A DNA stretch of 64,000 bases from Enterobacteriaceae bacterium LSJC7 (GTDB lineage: Bacteria; Pseudomonadota; Gammaproteobacteria; Enterobacterales; Enterobacteriaceae). Under the pieces are notes generated by a model that saw only the letters and a program-made list of their open reading frames with translations, had not been told where the DNA came from and did no database searches. The position numbers and the translations under genes were made by a program. The stretch is from the NCBI GenBank assembly GCA_000302695.1, contig AMFN01000003.1:310001-374000 (forward strand), read 5' to 3'. Positions within the stretch are counted from its first letter, which is position 1, and every line of letters begins with the position of its first letter. This document shows, piece by piece, positions 29,769 through 39,853 of this stretch.

Positions 29769-29783
29769 CGACTGACCTGACGC

Positions 29784-29803
29784 TGGCGGGAGCCTTCCCG
29801 CCA
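29784..29803 (+). terminator. Hairpin after ydiK
   Basis: TGGCGGGA-GCCT-TCCCGCCA forms a perfect 8-bp stem 15 bases after the ydiK stop. The following ATGTTTA is a weak T tract. Confidence 0.6.
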
Positions 29804-29958
29804 ATGTTTAAACATTCTTATATAAAGTATAAGAAAATCGCCTTCTCTAATCAGAAAGACACCTTTCAGCAATTTTTATCCAAAAAATTCTTTATGTTTC
29901 CTTATCTATTGGGAGGAATCCGATCGACCTCAGCGGCGGCGGCTTTTACTATTGTCAC

Positions 29959-30063
29959 ACGGTTATAAATCATCCCCCCGATTTATAAGCATGAAATCCC
30001 CTGAGTGAAACAACGAATTGCTGTGTGTAGTCTTTGCCCATCTCCCACGATGGGCTTTTTTTT
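29959..30063 (+). ncRNA. rprA: Small regulatory RNA RprA
   Basis: The segment is recognisably RprA: it starts ACGGTTATAAATC, has the first hairpin ATAAATC...GATTTAT, the conserved seed CCCCTGAGTGAAACAACG, and the end CCCATCTCCCACGATGGG with a T run as terminator. RprA is an Hfq-dependent RNA induced by the Rcs phosphorelay that opens the rpoS leader for translation. Only the first-hairpin loop differs clearly from E. coli. A -10-like TACTAT ends six bases upstream, and GGAATCCGA near 29915-29923 could be part of the RcsB site (inference). Position after ydiK is conserved. Confidence 0.95.
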
Positions 30064-30146
30064 ATCGGTCCTTTACTTTTCACGTATCATTCAGCCTGGC
30101 TAATGAAACATTGCCAGTAGCGCGCCTTATTTCACGTCTTACAGGC

Positions 30147-30178
30147 ATAAAAAAAGCCAGCCGCTTACGCGACTGGCA
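30147..30178 (-). terminator. ppsA terminator
   Basis: On the minus strand GCCAGTCGC-GTAA-GCGGCTGGC (one G-T pair) is followed by seven T residues, 19 bases after the ppsA stop. Confidence 0.9.
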
Positions 30179-30196
30179 TATACAGAGAACCTAAAA

Positions 30197-32575
30197 TTAC
30201 TTGTTAAGTTCGGCCAGGCTCAGCCAGGTCTGCACCACGGTATCCGGGTTTAGCGACAGGCTGTCTATCCCTTCTTCCATCAGCCAGGCGGCAAAATCCT
30301 CGTGGTCCGACGGACCTTGCCCACAGATGCCGACATACTTACCCTGCTTTTTCGCCGCCTTGATAGCCATGGACAGCAGCGCCTTCACCGCGTCGTTACG
30401 CTCGTCGAAAAGCGCTGACACCACGCCCGAATCCCTGTCCAGCCCCAATGCCAGCTGCGTCATATCGTTAGAGCCGATAGAGAAACCATCAAAGTGCTCA
30501 AGGAACTGCTCTGCCAGCAAGGCGTTGGACGGGATTTCACACATCATGACCACTTTCAGCCCGTTTTCACCGCGCTTGAGTCCCTGGCGCGCCAGCTCAT
30601 CCACCACCGCTTTCGCCTGGTCAACGGTGCGCACAAACGGAATCATGATTTCGACGTTGGTCAGCCCCATGTCGTTACGCACCCGCTTCACGGCTTCACA
30701 CTCAAGTGCAAAGCAGTCGCGGAAGCTGTCCGACACGTAGCGACCCGCGCCGCGAAAACCGAGCATCGGGTTTTCTTCTTCCGGCTCGTAGCGCTCGCCG
30801 CCCACCAGATTAGCGTATTCGTTCGACTTAAAGTCCGACAGACGCACGATGACGCGCTTAGGCCAGAATGCCGCCCCCAGGGTGGCAATGCCTTCGGTCA
30901 GGCGACCAACGTAAAACTCAACCGGTGAATCATAGCCCTTCATCATGGCGTGAATTTCTTTTTGCAACGCCGGCTCCTGCTGGTCAAATTCCAGCAGCGC
31001 GCGCGGGTGCACACCAATCATGCGGTTGATAATGAACTCCAGACGCGCCAGCCCCACGCCTTCATTAGGCAGACAGGCAAAATCAAACGCCCGGTCCGGG
31101 TTGCCGACGTTCATCATTATTTTCAGCGGCAGGTCCGGCATGGTATCGACGCTGGAACTTTTCACACTGAAATCCAGCAGTTCGGCATACACGTAGCCCG
31201 TATCGCCTTCGGCGCAGGACACCGTGACCTTCTCGCCGTCTTTGAGGCGCTCGGTTGCATCACCGCAGCCAACCACCGCCGGGATACCCAGCTCGCGAGC
31301 GATAATCGCCGCATGGCAGGTACGCCCTCCGCGGTTGGTGACAATGGCCGCCGCTTTTTTCATGATGGGTTCCCAGTCCGGGTCGGTCATGTCAGTGACC
31401 AGCACATCACCCGGCTGGATTCTGTCCATCTCGCTAATATCATCAATGACCTTCACCGCACCGGCACCAATACGGTGGCCAATAGCGCGGCCTTCAGCCA
31501 CAATTTTACCCTGTGAATGTAGCGTATAACGCTCCATCACCTGACCACGCGAACGCACGGTTTCCGGGCGTGCCTGCACAATAAACAGCTTGCCAGTATG
31601 GCCGTCCTTTGCCCATTCAATATCCATCGGGCGACCATAGTGTTTCTCAATCTGCACTGCCTGCTTCGCCAGCTCCTGCACCTCATCCGGGGTGATACAG
31701 AAGCGCTCGCGATCGGCCTCGGCAACATCCTCAATGCGTACCTGCTTGCCGTGCTCCTGGGTGTCGCCGTAAACCATGCGGATCTTTTTCGAGCCCATCG
31801 TGCGGCGCACGATTGCCGGACGACCGGCGGCAAGCGTTGGCTTATGAACGTAAAATTCGTCAGGGTTAACCGCGCCCTGCACCACCATCTCACCCAGTCC
31901 CCAGGCACCGGTGATAAACACCACCTGGTCAAAGCCGGATTCGGTATCAATTGAAAACAGCACCCCCGACGACGCCAGGTCCGAGCGCACCATGCGCTGC
32001 ACGCCCGCTGACAGCGCCACGCCACGATGGTCGTAGCCCTGGTGCACACGATAGGAAATGGCGCGGTCGTTAAAGAGCGAGGCAAAAACGTGTTTCACCG
32101 CGGTCATTACCGCATCGATACCCTGCACGTTAAGGAAGGTTTCCTGCTGACCGGCAAAAGACGCATCCGGCATATCTTCTGCGGTTGCAGAAGAGCGCAC
32201 AGCAAAAGAGGCTTCAGCGTCATCGGCAGACAACTGTAAATAGGCCTCACGGATGGCGTCTTCCAGCTCAGGCTGAAACGGCGTGTCGATGATCCACTGG
32301 CGAATCTGCGCCCCGGCTTTCGCCAGCGCATTAACATCGTCAATGTCCGTTTCATCAAGCAAAGCGTAAATGCGTTCGTTCACGCCACGGCTGTCGAGAA
32401 ACTGGTTAAACGCATCGGCGGTAGTGGCAAACCCGTTTGGCACCGAAACACCGACACCGGAAAGGTTCGTAATCATTTCACCAAGGGAGGCGTTTTTGCC
32501 TCCGACCCTGTCTACATCATTCATGCCGAGTTGGTTATACCAAAGCACCAGCGGTGACGAGCCATTGTTGGACAT
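30197..32575 (-). CDS. ppsA: Phosphoenolpyruvate synthase
   Basis: This 792-residue enzyme makes phosphoenolpyruvate from pyruvate and ATP for gluconeogenesis. It has an N-terminal ATP-binding domain ([13 protein letters not shown]), a phospho-histidine domain with the catalytic His in [15 protein letters not shown], and a C-terminal TIM barrel ([30 protein letters not shown]). The frame is open to 32623, but ATG 32575 gives exactly the E. coli length. It is divergent from ppsR, which regulates it. Confidence 0.97.
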   Translation of the reverse strand: MSNNGSSPLVLWYNQLGMNDVDRVGGKNASLGEMITNLSGVGVSVPNGFATTADAFNQFLDSRGVNERIYALLDETDIDDVNALAKAGAQIRQWIIDTPFQPELEDAIREAYLQLSADDAEASFAVRSSATAEDMPDASFAGQQETFLNVQGIDAVMTAVKHVFASLFNDRAISYRVHQGYDHRGVALSAGVQRMVRSDLASSGVLFSIDTESGFDQVVFITGAWGLGEMVVQGAVNPDEFYVHKPTLAAGRPAIVRRTMGSKKIRMVYGDTQEHGKQVRIEDVAEADRERFCITPDEVQELAKQAVQIEKHYGRPMDIEWAKDGHTGKLFIVQARPETVRSRGQVMERYTLHSQGKIVAEGRAIGHRIGAGAVKVIDDISEMDRIQPGDVLVTDMTDPDWEPIMKKAAAIVTNRGGRTCHAAIIARELGIPAVVGCGDATERLKDGEKVTVSCAEGDTGYVYAELLDFSVKSSSVDTMPDLPLKIMMNVGNPDRAFDFACLPNEGVGLARLEFIINRMIGVHPRALLEFDQQEPALQKEIHAMMKGYDSPVEFYVGRLTEGIATLGAAFWPKRVIVRLSDFKSNEYANLVGGERYEPEEENPMLGFRGAGRYVSDSFRDCFALECEAVKRVRNDMGLTNVEIMIPFVRTVDQAKAVVDELARQGLKRGENGLKVVMMCEIPSNALLAEQFLEHFDGFSIGSNDMTQLALGLDRDSGVVSALFDERNDAVKALLSMAIKAAKKQGKYVGICGQGPSDHEDFAAWLMEEGIDSLSLNPDTVVQTWLSLAELNK

Positions 32576-32665
32576 CGAAACAATCCTTTTGTGATATATG
32601 AATGGGCGCGAGAAACCTCTCACATCTATTTTAGCCTGCCATAATTATTGCCCTGGTAAAAACGG

Positions 32666-32677
32666 TGAATCGTTCAA
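32666..32677. promoter_or_regulatory. Cra (FruR) site upstream of ppsA
   Basis: TGAATCGTTCAA matches the Cra consensus TGAAWCG-type half sites and lies about 90 bases before ppsA. Cra activates ppsA in E. coli, so the position suits an activator site. The rest of the 335-base ppsA-ppsR gap is AT-rich promoter DNA. Confidence 0.7.
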
Positions 32678-32910
32678 GCAAATAAAAAACACGATTTTTT
32701 CAGAGAGATGCCATACCTGTATAACTTATTGATAATGCGCTTAATCCATAATAGATACACGGCTTTTACATCACAAATATAAATGAATCATTGGGTTCAT
32801 TAAAACGAAAGGCGGCTTTTCAGATTTAACTGGTAACGTACTATTCCCCGATTTAACAAATTGTTTTAATTTATACTTCAACGACATTTCATCATTTAAG
32901 GAACACGGCC

Positions 32911-33744
32911 ATGGATACGTTTGTTGACCGCCACGTCTTTTATATTTCTGACGGTACCGCGATTACCGCCGAAGTGCTTGGCCATGCGGTGCTCTCGCAG
33001 TTCCCGGTTACCATTAACAGCATTACGCTGCCTTTTGTCGAAACCGAAAGCCGCGCCCGCGCGGTGAAAGAACAAATTGATGCTATCTGGCAGCAGACCG
33101 GCGAACGTCCGCTGGTGTTTTTCTCTATCGTGCTGCCCGAGATTCGCAGCATCATTATGGAAAGCGAGGGTTTTTGTCAGGACATCGTGCAGGCGCTGGT
33201 CGCACCGCTGCAAAGCGAGCTAAAGCTTGATCCCACGCCGATCGCACACCGTACCCACGGCCTCACCCCCGGCAACCTGAACCGCTACGATGCTCGTATT
33301 GCCGCCATTGACTACACGCTGGCGCACGATGACGGTATTTCAATGCGCAATCTCGACCAGGCACAGGTGATTTTGCTGGGCGTCTCGCGCTGTGGCAAAA
33401 CCCCAACCAGTCTGTATCTTGCCATGCAGTATGGCATCCGTGCTGCCAACTACCCGTTTATTGCTGACGATATGGATAACCTGCAACTTCCAGCCGCACT
33501 TAAACCGTTGCAACACAAGCTGTTCGGGCTGACTATCAACCCGGAACGGCTGGCCGCCATTCGTGAAGAACGTCGGGAAAACAGCCGCTATGCCTCACTG
33601 CGCCAGTGCCGCATGGAAGTGGCAGAAGTCGAGGCGATGTACCGCAAACACCAGATTCGCTATCTCAACAGCACCAATTATTCAGTGGAAGAAATCGCAA
33701 CCAAAATTATGGACATTGCCGGATTAAGTCGCCGCATGTACTAG
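32911..33744 (+). CDS. ppsR: PEP synthetase regulatory protein (kinase/pyrophosphorylase)
   Basis: This 277-residue bifunctional protein (DUF299) phosphorylates PEP synthase on a threonine using ADP and removes the phosphate with Pi. The nucleotide-binding loop [16 protein letters not shown] lies near residues 155-170. The length equals E. coli YdiA. Its last codons contain the aroH promoter and TrpR operator. Confidence 0.97.
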   Translation: MDTFVDRHVFYISDGTAITAEVLGHAVLSQFPVTINSITLPFVETESRARAVKEQIDAIWQQTGERPLVFFSIVLPEIRSIIMESEGFCQDIVQALVAPLQSELKLDPTPIAHRTHGLTPGNLNRYDARIAAIDYTLAHDDGISMRNLDQAQVILLGVSRCGKTPTSLYLAMQYGIRAANYPFIADDMDNLQLPAALKPLQHKLFGLTINPERLAAIREERRENSRYASLRQCRMEVAEVEAMYRKHQIRYLNSTNYSVEEIATKIMDIAGLSRRMY

Positions 33745-33755
33745 CAAACTAGTTT
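33716..33755 (+). promoter_or_regulatory. aroH promoter with TrpR operator, overlapping the ppsR stop codon
   Basis: TTGCCG (33716-33721), a 17-base spacer and TACTAG (33739-33744) form the promoter. GTACTAGCAAACTAGTTT (33738-33755) matches the TrpR operator consensus GTACTAGTTAACTAGTAC and covers the -10 element. The TAG within it is also the ppsR stop codon. Tryptophan-loaded TrpR would thus repress aroH directly, as in E. coli. Confidence 0.85.
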
Positions 33756-33902
33756 CATGGCGCAATATTCTGTGATACGGTGTCTCACAACTGGCAGATG
33801 AACCTTTCAGTACGTTTAAAAACAGCACAAATTGGTTTATCGTGATCGCCATCACTTCCCGGCATCTCTGCCGCAGAGAAGACACTGATTCTGAGATACC
33901 AC

Positions 33903-34949
33903 ATGAATAAAACAGATGAACTGCGCAGCGCCCGCATTGACAGTCTGGTCACGCCGGCTGAACTTGCCGGGCGTTATCCTGTCACCGACGCGGTGGCCGA
34001 ACACGTCAGCACCGCACGCCGCCGTATTGAGCGCATTCTTAACGGCGAAGACAAACGGCTGCTGGTTATCATCGGCCCCTGCTCTATCCACGATCCCGAT
34101 GCCGCACTCGATTACGCGCGCCGCCTCCAGGCTATGCGCGAACGCTACAGCAACCGCCTTGAAATTGTTATGCGCACCTATTTCGAGAAACCACGCACCG
34201 TGGTGGGCTGGAAGGGGCTAATTTCTGACCCGGATCTTAACGGTAGCTGTCGCGTTAACGCCGGCCTTGAACAGGCGCGCCGCCTGCTGTTACAGGTCAA
34301 CGAACTGGGCGTGCCGACCGCCACCGAATTTCTGGATATGGTGACAGGCCAGTTCATCTCCGACCTTATCAGCTGGGGCGCGATTGGCGCGCGCACTACC
34401 GAAAGCCAGATCCACCGCGAGATGGCTTCTGCGCTCTCCTGCCCGGTCGGTTTTAAAAACGGTACCGATGGCAATACCCGCATTGCCGTTGACGCGATAC
34501 GTGCCTCACGCGTCAGCCATATGTTTCTGTCACCGGATAAGCACGGACAGATGACTATCTACCAGACCAGCGGCAACCCCTATGGCCATATCATCATGCG
34601 GGGCGGCAAACGCCCTAACTATCACGCCGAGGATGTGGCGGCGGCCTGTGCCACCCTGGGCGAGTTTGACTTACCCGAGCACCTGGTGGTGGACTTCAGC
34701 CATGGCAACTGCCAGAAACAGCACCGCCGCCAGCTTGAAGTATGCGAAGATATTTGCCAGCAAATTCGTGCGGGTTCGCGTGCGGTGGCGGGCGTCATGG
34801 TGGAAAGCTTTATTGAAGAAGGCACACAGCCCATTGTCAGCGGTGAACCGCTGGTTTACGGCAAATCAATTACCGATCCGTGCCTGAGCTGGACGCAGAG
34901 CGAAGCACTGCTGGCAACGCTTGCTGCGGCTGTTGACAGCCGCTTTTAA
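33903..34949 (+). CDS. aroH: Tryptophan-sensitive DAHP synthase
   Basis: The 348-residue class I DAHP synthase joins phosphoenolpyruvate and erythrose 4-phosphate in the first step of the shikimate pathway. Motifs include VIIGPCSIHDP, MRTYFEKPRTVVGWKG, GARTTESQIHRE and VDFSHGNCQK with metal-binding residues. The assignment to AroH rather than AroF/AroG rests on length, the TrpR operator and position after ppsR. Confidence 0.96.
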   Translation: MNKTDELRSARIDSLVTPAELAGRYPVTDAVAEHVSTARRRIERILNGEDKRLLVIIGPCSIHDPDAALDYARRLQAMRERYSNRLEIVMRTYFEKPRTVVGWKGLISDPDLNGSCRVNAGLEQARRLLLQVNELGVPTATEFLDMVTGQFISDLISWGAIGARTTESQIHREMASALSCPVGFKNGTDGNTRIAVDAIRASRVSHMFLSPDKHGQMTIYQTSGNPYGHIIMRGGKRPNYHAEDVAAACATLGEFDLPEHLVVDFSHGNCQKQHRRQLEVCEDICQQIRAGSRAVAGVMVESFIEEGTQPIVSGEPLVYGKSITDPCLSWTQSEALLATLAAAVDSRF

Positions 34950-34967
34950 GTTACGTGCCTACGGAAT

Positions 34968-34999
34968 AAAAAAATCCGCCTGCCCCGGCGGATTTTTTT
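34968..34999 (+). terminator. Terminator between aroH and selO, usable from both sides
   Basis: AAAAAAATCCGCC-TGCCCC-GGCGGATTTTTTT has symmetrical A and T runs around a 6-7 bp GC stem, so it can end transcription in both directions. Confidence 0.9.
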
Positions 35000-35049
35000 C
35001 GTCTGACTGACATGCGCCTGCCGCTACTTTGTTAAGTCCGGCGCGAGGG

Positions 35050-36480
35050 TTAGCTTGAACAGCTGACCTCAAGGTGCCTGCCCCAGTCCGGCGGGCGGCG
35101 CACGTAATCATCATTACGGTCGTCAAACGGGTTGCTTAACGCTGCCAGCAGCCGCTCCAGCTCCGCCGGGTCGTCACGTTCGGCTCCTTCTATCGCCCGC
35201 TGTGCTAACCAGTTGCGCAACACCAGCGCTGGATTCACCGCCTTCATCGCCTGCTGGCGCGCACCATCGTCAACGCCATCACAAGCTAACCTCGACCGAT
35301 AGCGAGCAAACCAGGCGTCAAACGACGCTCTGTCGATAAACTCATCGCGCAGCGGTGATGCGGCCTGCTGTTGCTCTGTTTCGCTCAACAGCCGGAATGT
35401 GCGGGTAAAATCGCTACCTTCTTGCTCCATCAACGTCAGTAGTTCGCTCAGTAGCGCATTGTCCTCTTGCTGCGGCGTCATAAACCCAAGCTTCGCACGC
35501 ATGCGCACGCCATATTCACGCATCAACGTTTCCTGATAACTCCCGAGCGCCTCATTGAGTCCATCAACATCAATCAGCGCCTGCGCCAGCCGTTGCAGGT
35601 TCCACAGCCCGACTGCGGGCTGGTTGTCAAACGCATAGCGCCCCTGGTAATCAGAGTGGTTACAGATAAACCCTGGCTGCCAGTCGTCAAGAAAGCCGTA
35701 CGGCCCGTAGTCGAGCGTCAGCCCAAGTAGCGACATATTGTCGGTGTTCATCACGCCGTGCGCGAACCCCACGCACTGCCACTGCGCGATTAAGCGCGCA
35801 GTACGCGCCACCACGTCACGAAACCACAGCAGGTAACGGTCAGACTCCGCTGCCAGCTGCGGCCAGTGGCGCTCAATGGCGTAATCCACCAGTTGCTGTA
35901 CCTTTTCTGGCTCACGGCGATAGTAAAAATGCTCAACGTGACCAAAGCGCAGATGGCTTTGTGCGACACGCATCAGCATGGCCGCGCGCTCGACACTCTC
36001 GCGGTAAACCGGTGTGTCACTCGTCACAATGCTCAGCGCGCGGGTGGTCGGGATCCCTAAGTGATGCAACGCCTCTGATGCCAGCGCCTCACGCACGGTG
36101 GAGCGCACCACCGCACGACCGTCGCCCATGCGTGAATACGGCGTGAGCCCGGCCCCCTTGAGATGCCAGTCATACTGCCTGCCGTCACGCAGACGCTGCT
36201 CACCGAGCAGAATACCCCGCCCGTCACCAAGCTGACCGGCCCAGACGCCGAACTGATGGCCACTGTATACCTGAGCCAGAGGCTGCATACCTGGCAACAG
36301 CACTTCGCCGCCCCAGATGCCCGCCTCGCTAAACAGTGCGGCATCCAGTTCCAGCTCGCGCGCCAACGCGGCGTTATGCCAAAGCAGTCGAGCATTATCG
36401 AGCGGTGTGGGATCAAGCGCAGTGTAAAAATCCGCCAGCCTGTCGTGCCAGGTATTATTAAATTCAGGGTGAGTTGTCAT
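35050..36480 (-). CDS. selO: Protein adenylyltransferase SelO
   Basis: The 476-residue pseudokinase-fold enzyme (YdiU) attaches AMP to Ser, Thr and Tyr side chains of redox proteins. Motifs are [38 protein letters not shown] and [22 protein letters not shown]. The protein ends CSS; there is no selenocysteine codon, as usual for bacterial forms. E. coli has ydiE and ydiV beside this gene; both are absent here. Confidence 0.96.
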   Translation of the reverse strand: MTTHPEFNNTWHDRLADFYTALDPTPLDNARLLWHNAALARELELDAALFSEAGIWGGEVLLPGMQPLAQVYSGHQFGVWAGQLGDGRGILLGEQRLRDGRQYDWHLKGAGLTPYSRMGDGRAVVRSTVREALASEALHHLGIPTTRALSIVTSDTPVYRESVERAAMLMRVAQSHLRFGHVEHFYYRREPEKVQQLVDYAIERHWPQLAAESDRYLLWFRDVVARTARLIAQWQCVGFAHGVMNTDNMSLLGLTLDYGPYGFLDDWQPGFICNHSDYQGRYAFDNQPAVGLWNLQRLAQALIDVDGLNEALGSYQETLMREYGVRMRAKLGFMTPQQEDNALLSELLTLMEQEGSDFTRTFRLLSETEQQQAASPLRDEFIDRASFDAWFARYRSRLACDGVDDGARQQAMKAVNPALVLRNWLAQRAIEGAERDDPAELERLLAALSNPFDDRNDDYVRRPPDWGRHLEVSCSS

Positions 36481-36545
36481 GGTGCCTCCTGGCGCCAGTG
36501 TAGCCGCTGGCGCAGGATTTAAACACGGAGTACTGCGGGGGTTAT

Positions 36546-37010
36546 TCAGATACGGCGTGCCTGCCAGAATTTATCGCGCCAGTAGACATTGTTGAGCGAG
36601 GAGCGCATCACGCCACGGCTGGTGGAAGCATGGATAAACTGATTATCGGTATCATAAATACCGACATGCAGGCCGTTTTCGCCACCGCCGGTTTTGAAGA
36701 ACACCAAATCACCTGGCAACAATTCTTCTTTGGCAATGCGGGTGCCTACCTCAGCCTGGCTGCGCGTTTCACGCGGCAAATCCAGCGCAAAGCGGCTGCT
36801 GAAGGTCAACGCCACAAAACCGGAGCAGTCAACACCGCGGCGGCTCATGCCACCGTAGCGATACGGCGTACCGCGCCAGTTGTTAAGCTGATCGTTAAGT
36901 TGCGCAATCACCATAATGGAGTCAGAGAGTCGCGCGTTCGGGGGCGGTGCGCTACGGTGACTACAGCCCACCAGCACCAGCGTTGCCACTAACAATAACC
37001 ACAGCCGCAT
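36546..37010 (-). CDS. nlpC: NlpC/P60 family lipoprotein peptidase
   Basis: The 154-residue lipoprotein has lipobox LVLVGC (Cys16) and a papain-like NlpC/P60 domain with catalytic Cys62 (GVDCSGFV), His115 (GLHVGIY) and a third polar residue near His127 (QFIHAS). Such enzymes cleave peptidoglycan peptides. The exact target of NlpC is not established. Confidence 0.95.
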   Translation of the reverse strand: MRLWLLLVATLVLVGCSHRSAPPPNARLSDSIMVIAQLNDQLNNWRGTPYRYGGMSRRGVDCSGFVALTFSSRFALDLPRETRSQAEVGTRIAKEELLPGDLVFFKTGGGENGLHVGIYDTDNQFIHASTSRGVMRSSLNNVYWRDKFWQARRI

Positions 37011-37089
37011 TTCAGGCTAATCCTCTGGCGTTCTTCTTACTGTCGCTAATTTAGCCCGCGTTTCGTTGTACAGGCAAGTTTCTGTGACG

Positions 37090-37839
37090 CTACTGCGACG
37101 AAATCAGCACTTTAACGCCTTCAACGTCGAGTCGACGAAACGGTACATCATAAATAGGCGTCAGTCTGTCCGGGGTGAGCACATCTTCAGGCTTGCCCTG
37201 GGCCAGCAGTCTCCCACGCTCTATCAACCAGACTCTTGCGGCGTGGCGCAGACTGTAATTAAGATCGTGGCTGCTCATCACCACCGTTGCACCTGCACAA
37301 CACAGGGTTTGTAATTGCCTGTCCAGCGCGCTCTGTTGCGCCACATCCAGGCTATTCATTGGCTCATCAAGCAGCAGTAACTTGCCGCTCAGTCCGTCAT
37401 GGTGGCCCAGCTGAAGCAACACGGCAGCCAGGCGTGCGCGCTGCCATTCTCCACCGGAGAGTGCTGAGACCAGTCTGTTGAGCTTATCTTCAAGACCAAA
37501 AGCCTGCGCCTGTGCGAGCAACGCGGCCTCGCTGGGGCCATCAAGCTGGTGCAGGCTCAGGAAATGCCATAACGGCATGGCAAATGGTGGCGTCTGTTGC
37601 TGTTGCAGCAGCGCCCGCCGCTGCGCCAGCGCCGTTGGCTGCCAGTCGGCCAAGGGTTTATCGTCAAAAAAAATACGCCCTTCACCGCTGAGCAGTCCGG
37701 CCATCAGCCCCAGCAGCGAGCTTTTGCCTGCGCCATTGGGACCGATGAGGTGTAGCAATTCACCGCGCTGCACTTGTGCGCTCGTCGGTCCCAGCCGCCC
37801 ATGCAGCGCAAGCCCCTCCAGGCGTAAAAGTGCCGTCAT
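37090..37839 (-). CDS. btuD: Vitamin B12 ABC transporter ATPase BtuD
   Basis: This 249-residue ATPase has Walker A GPNGAGKSS (33-41), signature LSGGEWQRARLA and Walker B LLLLDEPMNSLD. It powers cobalamin import through BtuC with BtuF from the periplasm. Its start overlaps the btuE stop by one base. Confidence 0.96.
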   Translation of the reverse strand: MTALLRLEGLALHGRLGPTSAQVQRGELLHLIGPNGAGKSSLLGLMAGLLSGEGRIFFDDKPLADWQPTALAQRRALLQQQQTPPFAMPLWHFLSLHQLDGPSEAALLAQAQAFGLEDKLNRLVSALSGGEWQRARLAAVLLQLGHHDGLSGKLLLLDEPMNSLDVAQQSALDRQLQTLCCAGATVVMSSHDLNYSLRHAARVWLIERGRLLAQGKPEDVLTPDRLTPIYDVPFRRLDVEGVKVLISSQ

Positions 37840-38387
37840 TACTTCGCCAGCGCCGCATCAATGGCCTGGGTCAGTGCCGGGTCATCTGGCGTGGTATCCG
37901 GCGAGAAACGCGCAATAACCTCGCCATCACGACCAATCAGGAATTTTTCAAAATTCCACAAAATATCGCCTTTTACCTGCGGCGCACGCCCTTTGCTGGC
38001 CATACGTTCATAAAAACCGCTGCCCTGCGGCGCGATGGCATCAGGCGCGGCGGCAATCAGCTTCTGATACAGCGGATGACGCTGCTCGCCGTTGACCTCA
38101 ACCTTGCTGAACAGCGGGAAGGAGACACCGTAGGTCATGCTGCAAAATGTTTTGATCTCCTCTTCACTGCCCGGCTCCTGCCCCAGAAACTGATTGCAGG
38201 GAAAGCCCAGTACGCTGAAGCCCTCCGCTGCACGCGTCTCCTGCAATGCTTCCAGTTGCTCATACTGCGGCGTCAGACCACATTTCGACGCGACGTTAAC
38301 AATGAGCAGCACCTTGCCCTGCCACTGCGCGAGCGAGGTATTCTCGCCATCAATCGTTGTTACCGGGGTATTCAGAATATCCTGCAT
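37839..38387 (-). CDS. btuE: Thioredoxin/glutathione peroxidase BtuE
   Basis: The 182-residue peroxidase of the GPx family has peroxidatic Cys36 (NVASKCGLTPQY), the Gln of FLGQEPG and the Trp/Asn of ILWNFEKFLI. It is a non-selenium enzyme that reduces peroxides. Although it lies inside the btuCED operon, it is not needed for B12 transport in E. coli. Confidence 0.95.
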   Translation of the reverse strand: MQDILNTPVTTIDGENTSLAQWQGKVLLIVNVASKCGLTPQYEQLEALQETRAAEGFSVLGFPCNQFLGQEPGSEEEIKTFCSMTYGVSFPLFSKVEVNGEQRHPLYQKLIAAAPDAIAPQGSGFYERMASKGRAPQVKGDILWNFEKFLIGRDGEVIARFSPDTTPDDPALTQAIDAALAK

Positions 38388-38417
38388 AGCGTACTCCTGA
38401 CTGTGAGTGTTGAAGGT

Positions 38418-39395
38418 TTAGCGTGTTTTTAGCAGTAACCAGATAAAAACCGGTGCGCCCAGCGTGGCCGTCACTACGCCGATGGGCAACTCTGCCGCAC
38501 TCAGCGCCTGGCGGGCAATGATGTCCGCCAGCAGCAGCGTGACAGCCCCCGCCAGCGCACTGGCAGGTAACAGAATGCGATGATCGGTCATGCCGCGCAG
38601 GCGCAGAATGTGCGGTATGACCAGACCGATAAAACCGATGGCCCCTGCCAGCGCCACGCTGACCCCGACCAGCCAGCCCGTCGCTGCAACCAGCAGGTTA
38701 CGCCACAGCCACAGCGGCAGGCCAAGCTGGCGCGCGGACGACTCCCCCAGCGCTAACAGATTCAGCGCACGCGCACAGCCGCACAGCCAGATAAGCACCG
38801 GTAACAGTGCGGCCATCAGCCAGCCCTGGTCCCAGCTTACACCGCCAAAGCCACCCATCATCCAGTACATAAGCTGGCGCAGGTCGAGACTGGTGGAGAA
38901 ATACACCGCCCAGGTCATCAACGCGCTACAGATTATCCCCAGCGCCACGCCTGCCAGCAGCAGTCGGCTGATAGAAAGATGACGGCGTGCAAAGCGTAGC
39001 AAGACCAGCGTTGCCAGCAGTGCTCCGACAATAGCACAGGCACCCAGCCCCCAGTCTGGCAACGCGCCCTGGCCCAGCAGTACGCCGCCTACCAGTGCCA
39101 CACCTGCACCATTGGCTACCCCCAGCAGCCCTGGCTCTGCGAGCGGATTATCAAACAGCGCCTGCATCGCCGCGCCGGTGACCGCAAGTGCTGCCCCCAC
39201 CAGCAGCACAGCAAGCGTGCGAGGCAATCGAATCTGCCCCACAAAAAGCTGGCCCGACTCACTTAACCATTCAACTGGTCCAATCCAGCGCTCGCCCATA
39301 CACAAGCTGAATACCGTCGCGACAAGCAGCAACAAGGCGAGGCAAATAAGCCAGCGGCGTTCACGGCGGCGTTGTTGGGCAATGAAAGGCAGCAT
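38418..39395 (-). CDS. btuC: Vitamin B12 ABC transporter permease BtuC
   Basis: The 325-residue inner-membrane permease of the FecCD family has about ten helices. The motifs [37 protein letters not shown] and [16 protein letters not shown] (coupling helix region) are typical. ATG 39395 aligns with the E. coli start although its ribosome site is weak; an in-frame ATG at 39422 has none either. Confidence 0.94.
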   Translation of the reverse strand: MLPFIAQQRRRERRWLICLALLLLVATVFSLCMGERWIGPVEWLSESGQLFVGQIRLPRTLAVLLVGAALAVTGAAMQALFDNPLAEPGLLGVANGAGVALVGGVLLGQGALPDWGLGACAIVGALLATLVLLRFARRHLSISRLLLAGVALGIICSALMTWAVYFSTSLDLRQLMYWMMGGFGGVSWDQGWLMAALLPVLIWLCGCARALNLLALGESSARQLGLPLWLWRNLLVAATGWLVGVSVALAGAIGFIGLVIPHILRLRGMTDHRILLPASALAGAVTLLLADIIARQALSAAELPIGVVTATLGAPVFIWLLLKTR

Positions 39396-39506
39396 CACAA
39401 AATTTTCACGTATCGAAAGCATGGGATTGATTTTACGAGCCGTTTACGGCGGCGCAAGGCGTTTAGGAGCATTCGTTTACCTCGCCGTATGAATCAGCCC
39501 TGGATA

Positions 39507-39535
39507 AAGAAAAAGGCCCGCTTGCGCGGGCCTTT
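39507..39535 (-). terminator. Terminator after ihfA
   Basis: On the minus strand AAAGGCCCGC-GCAA-GCGGGCCTTTTTC forms a long GC stem with a T run, 15 bases after ihfA. Confidence 0.9.
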
Positions 39536-39549
39536 GTAGTTCTGAAACT

Positions 39550-39849
39550 TCAGTTGTTTTTTGGTGTTGCGTTTTCAACCCGGCTTTTAAGCTTTTGACC
39601 TGGACGGAAGGTCACCACACGGCGCGCCGTGATGGGAATATCTTCGCCGGTCTTCGGGTTACGCCCGGGACGTTGGTTTTTATCGCGCAAGTCAAAATTA
39701 CCAAAGCCAGAAAGCTTCACCTGCTCGCCGTTTTCCAGAGCGCGACGGATCTCTTCAAAAAACAGCTCAACCAGCTCTTTGGCGTCCCGCTTGCTAAGCC
39801 CAAGCTTATCAAACAGGTACTCGGACATTTCTGCTTTTGTAAGCGCCAT
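39550..39849 (-). CDS. ihfA: Integration host factor subunit alpha
   Basis: The 99-residue DNA-bending protein of the HU/IHF family has [20 protein letters not shown] at its start and the DNA-intercalating Pro in [12 protein letters not shown]. It pairs with IhfB. It lies 4 bases after pheT, as in the E. coli pheMST-ihfA operon. Confidence 0.98.
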   Translation of the reverse strand: MALTKAEMSEYLFDKLGLSKRDAKELVELFFEEIRRALENGEQVKLSGFGNFDLRDKNQRPGRNPKTGEDIPITARRVVTFRPGQKLKSRVENATPKNN

Positions 39850-39853
39850 AGTT

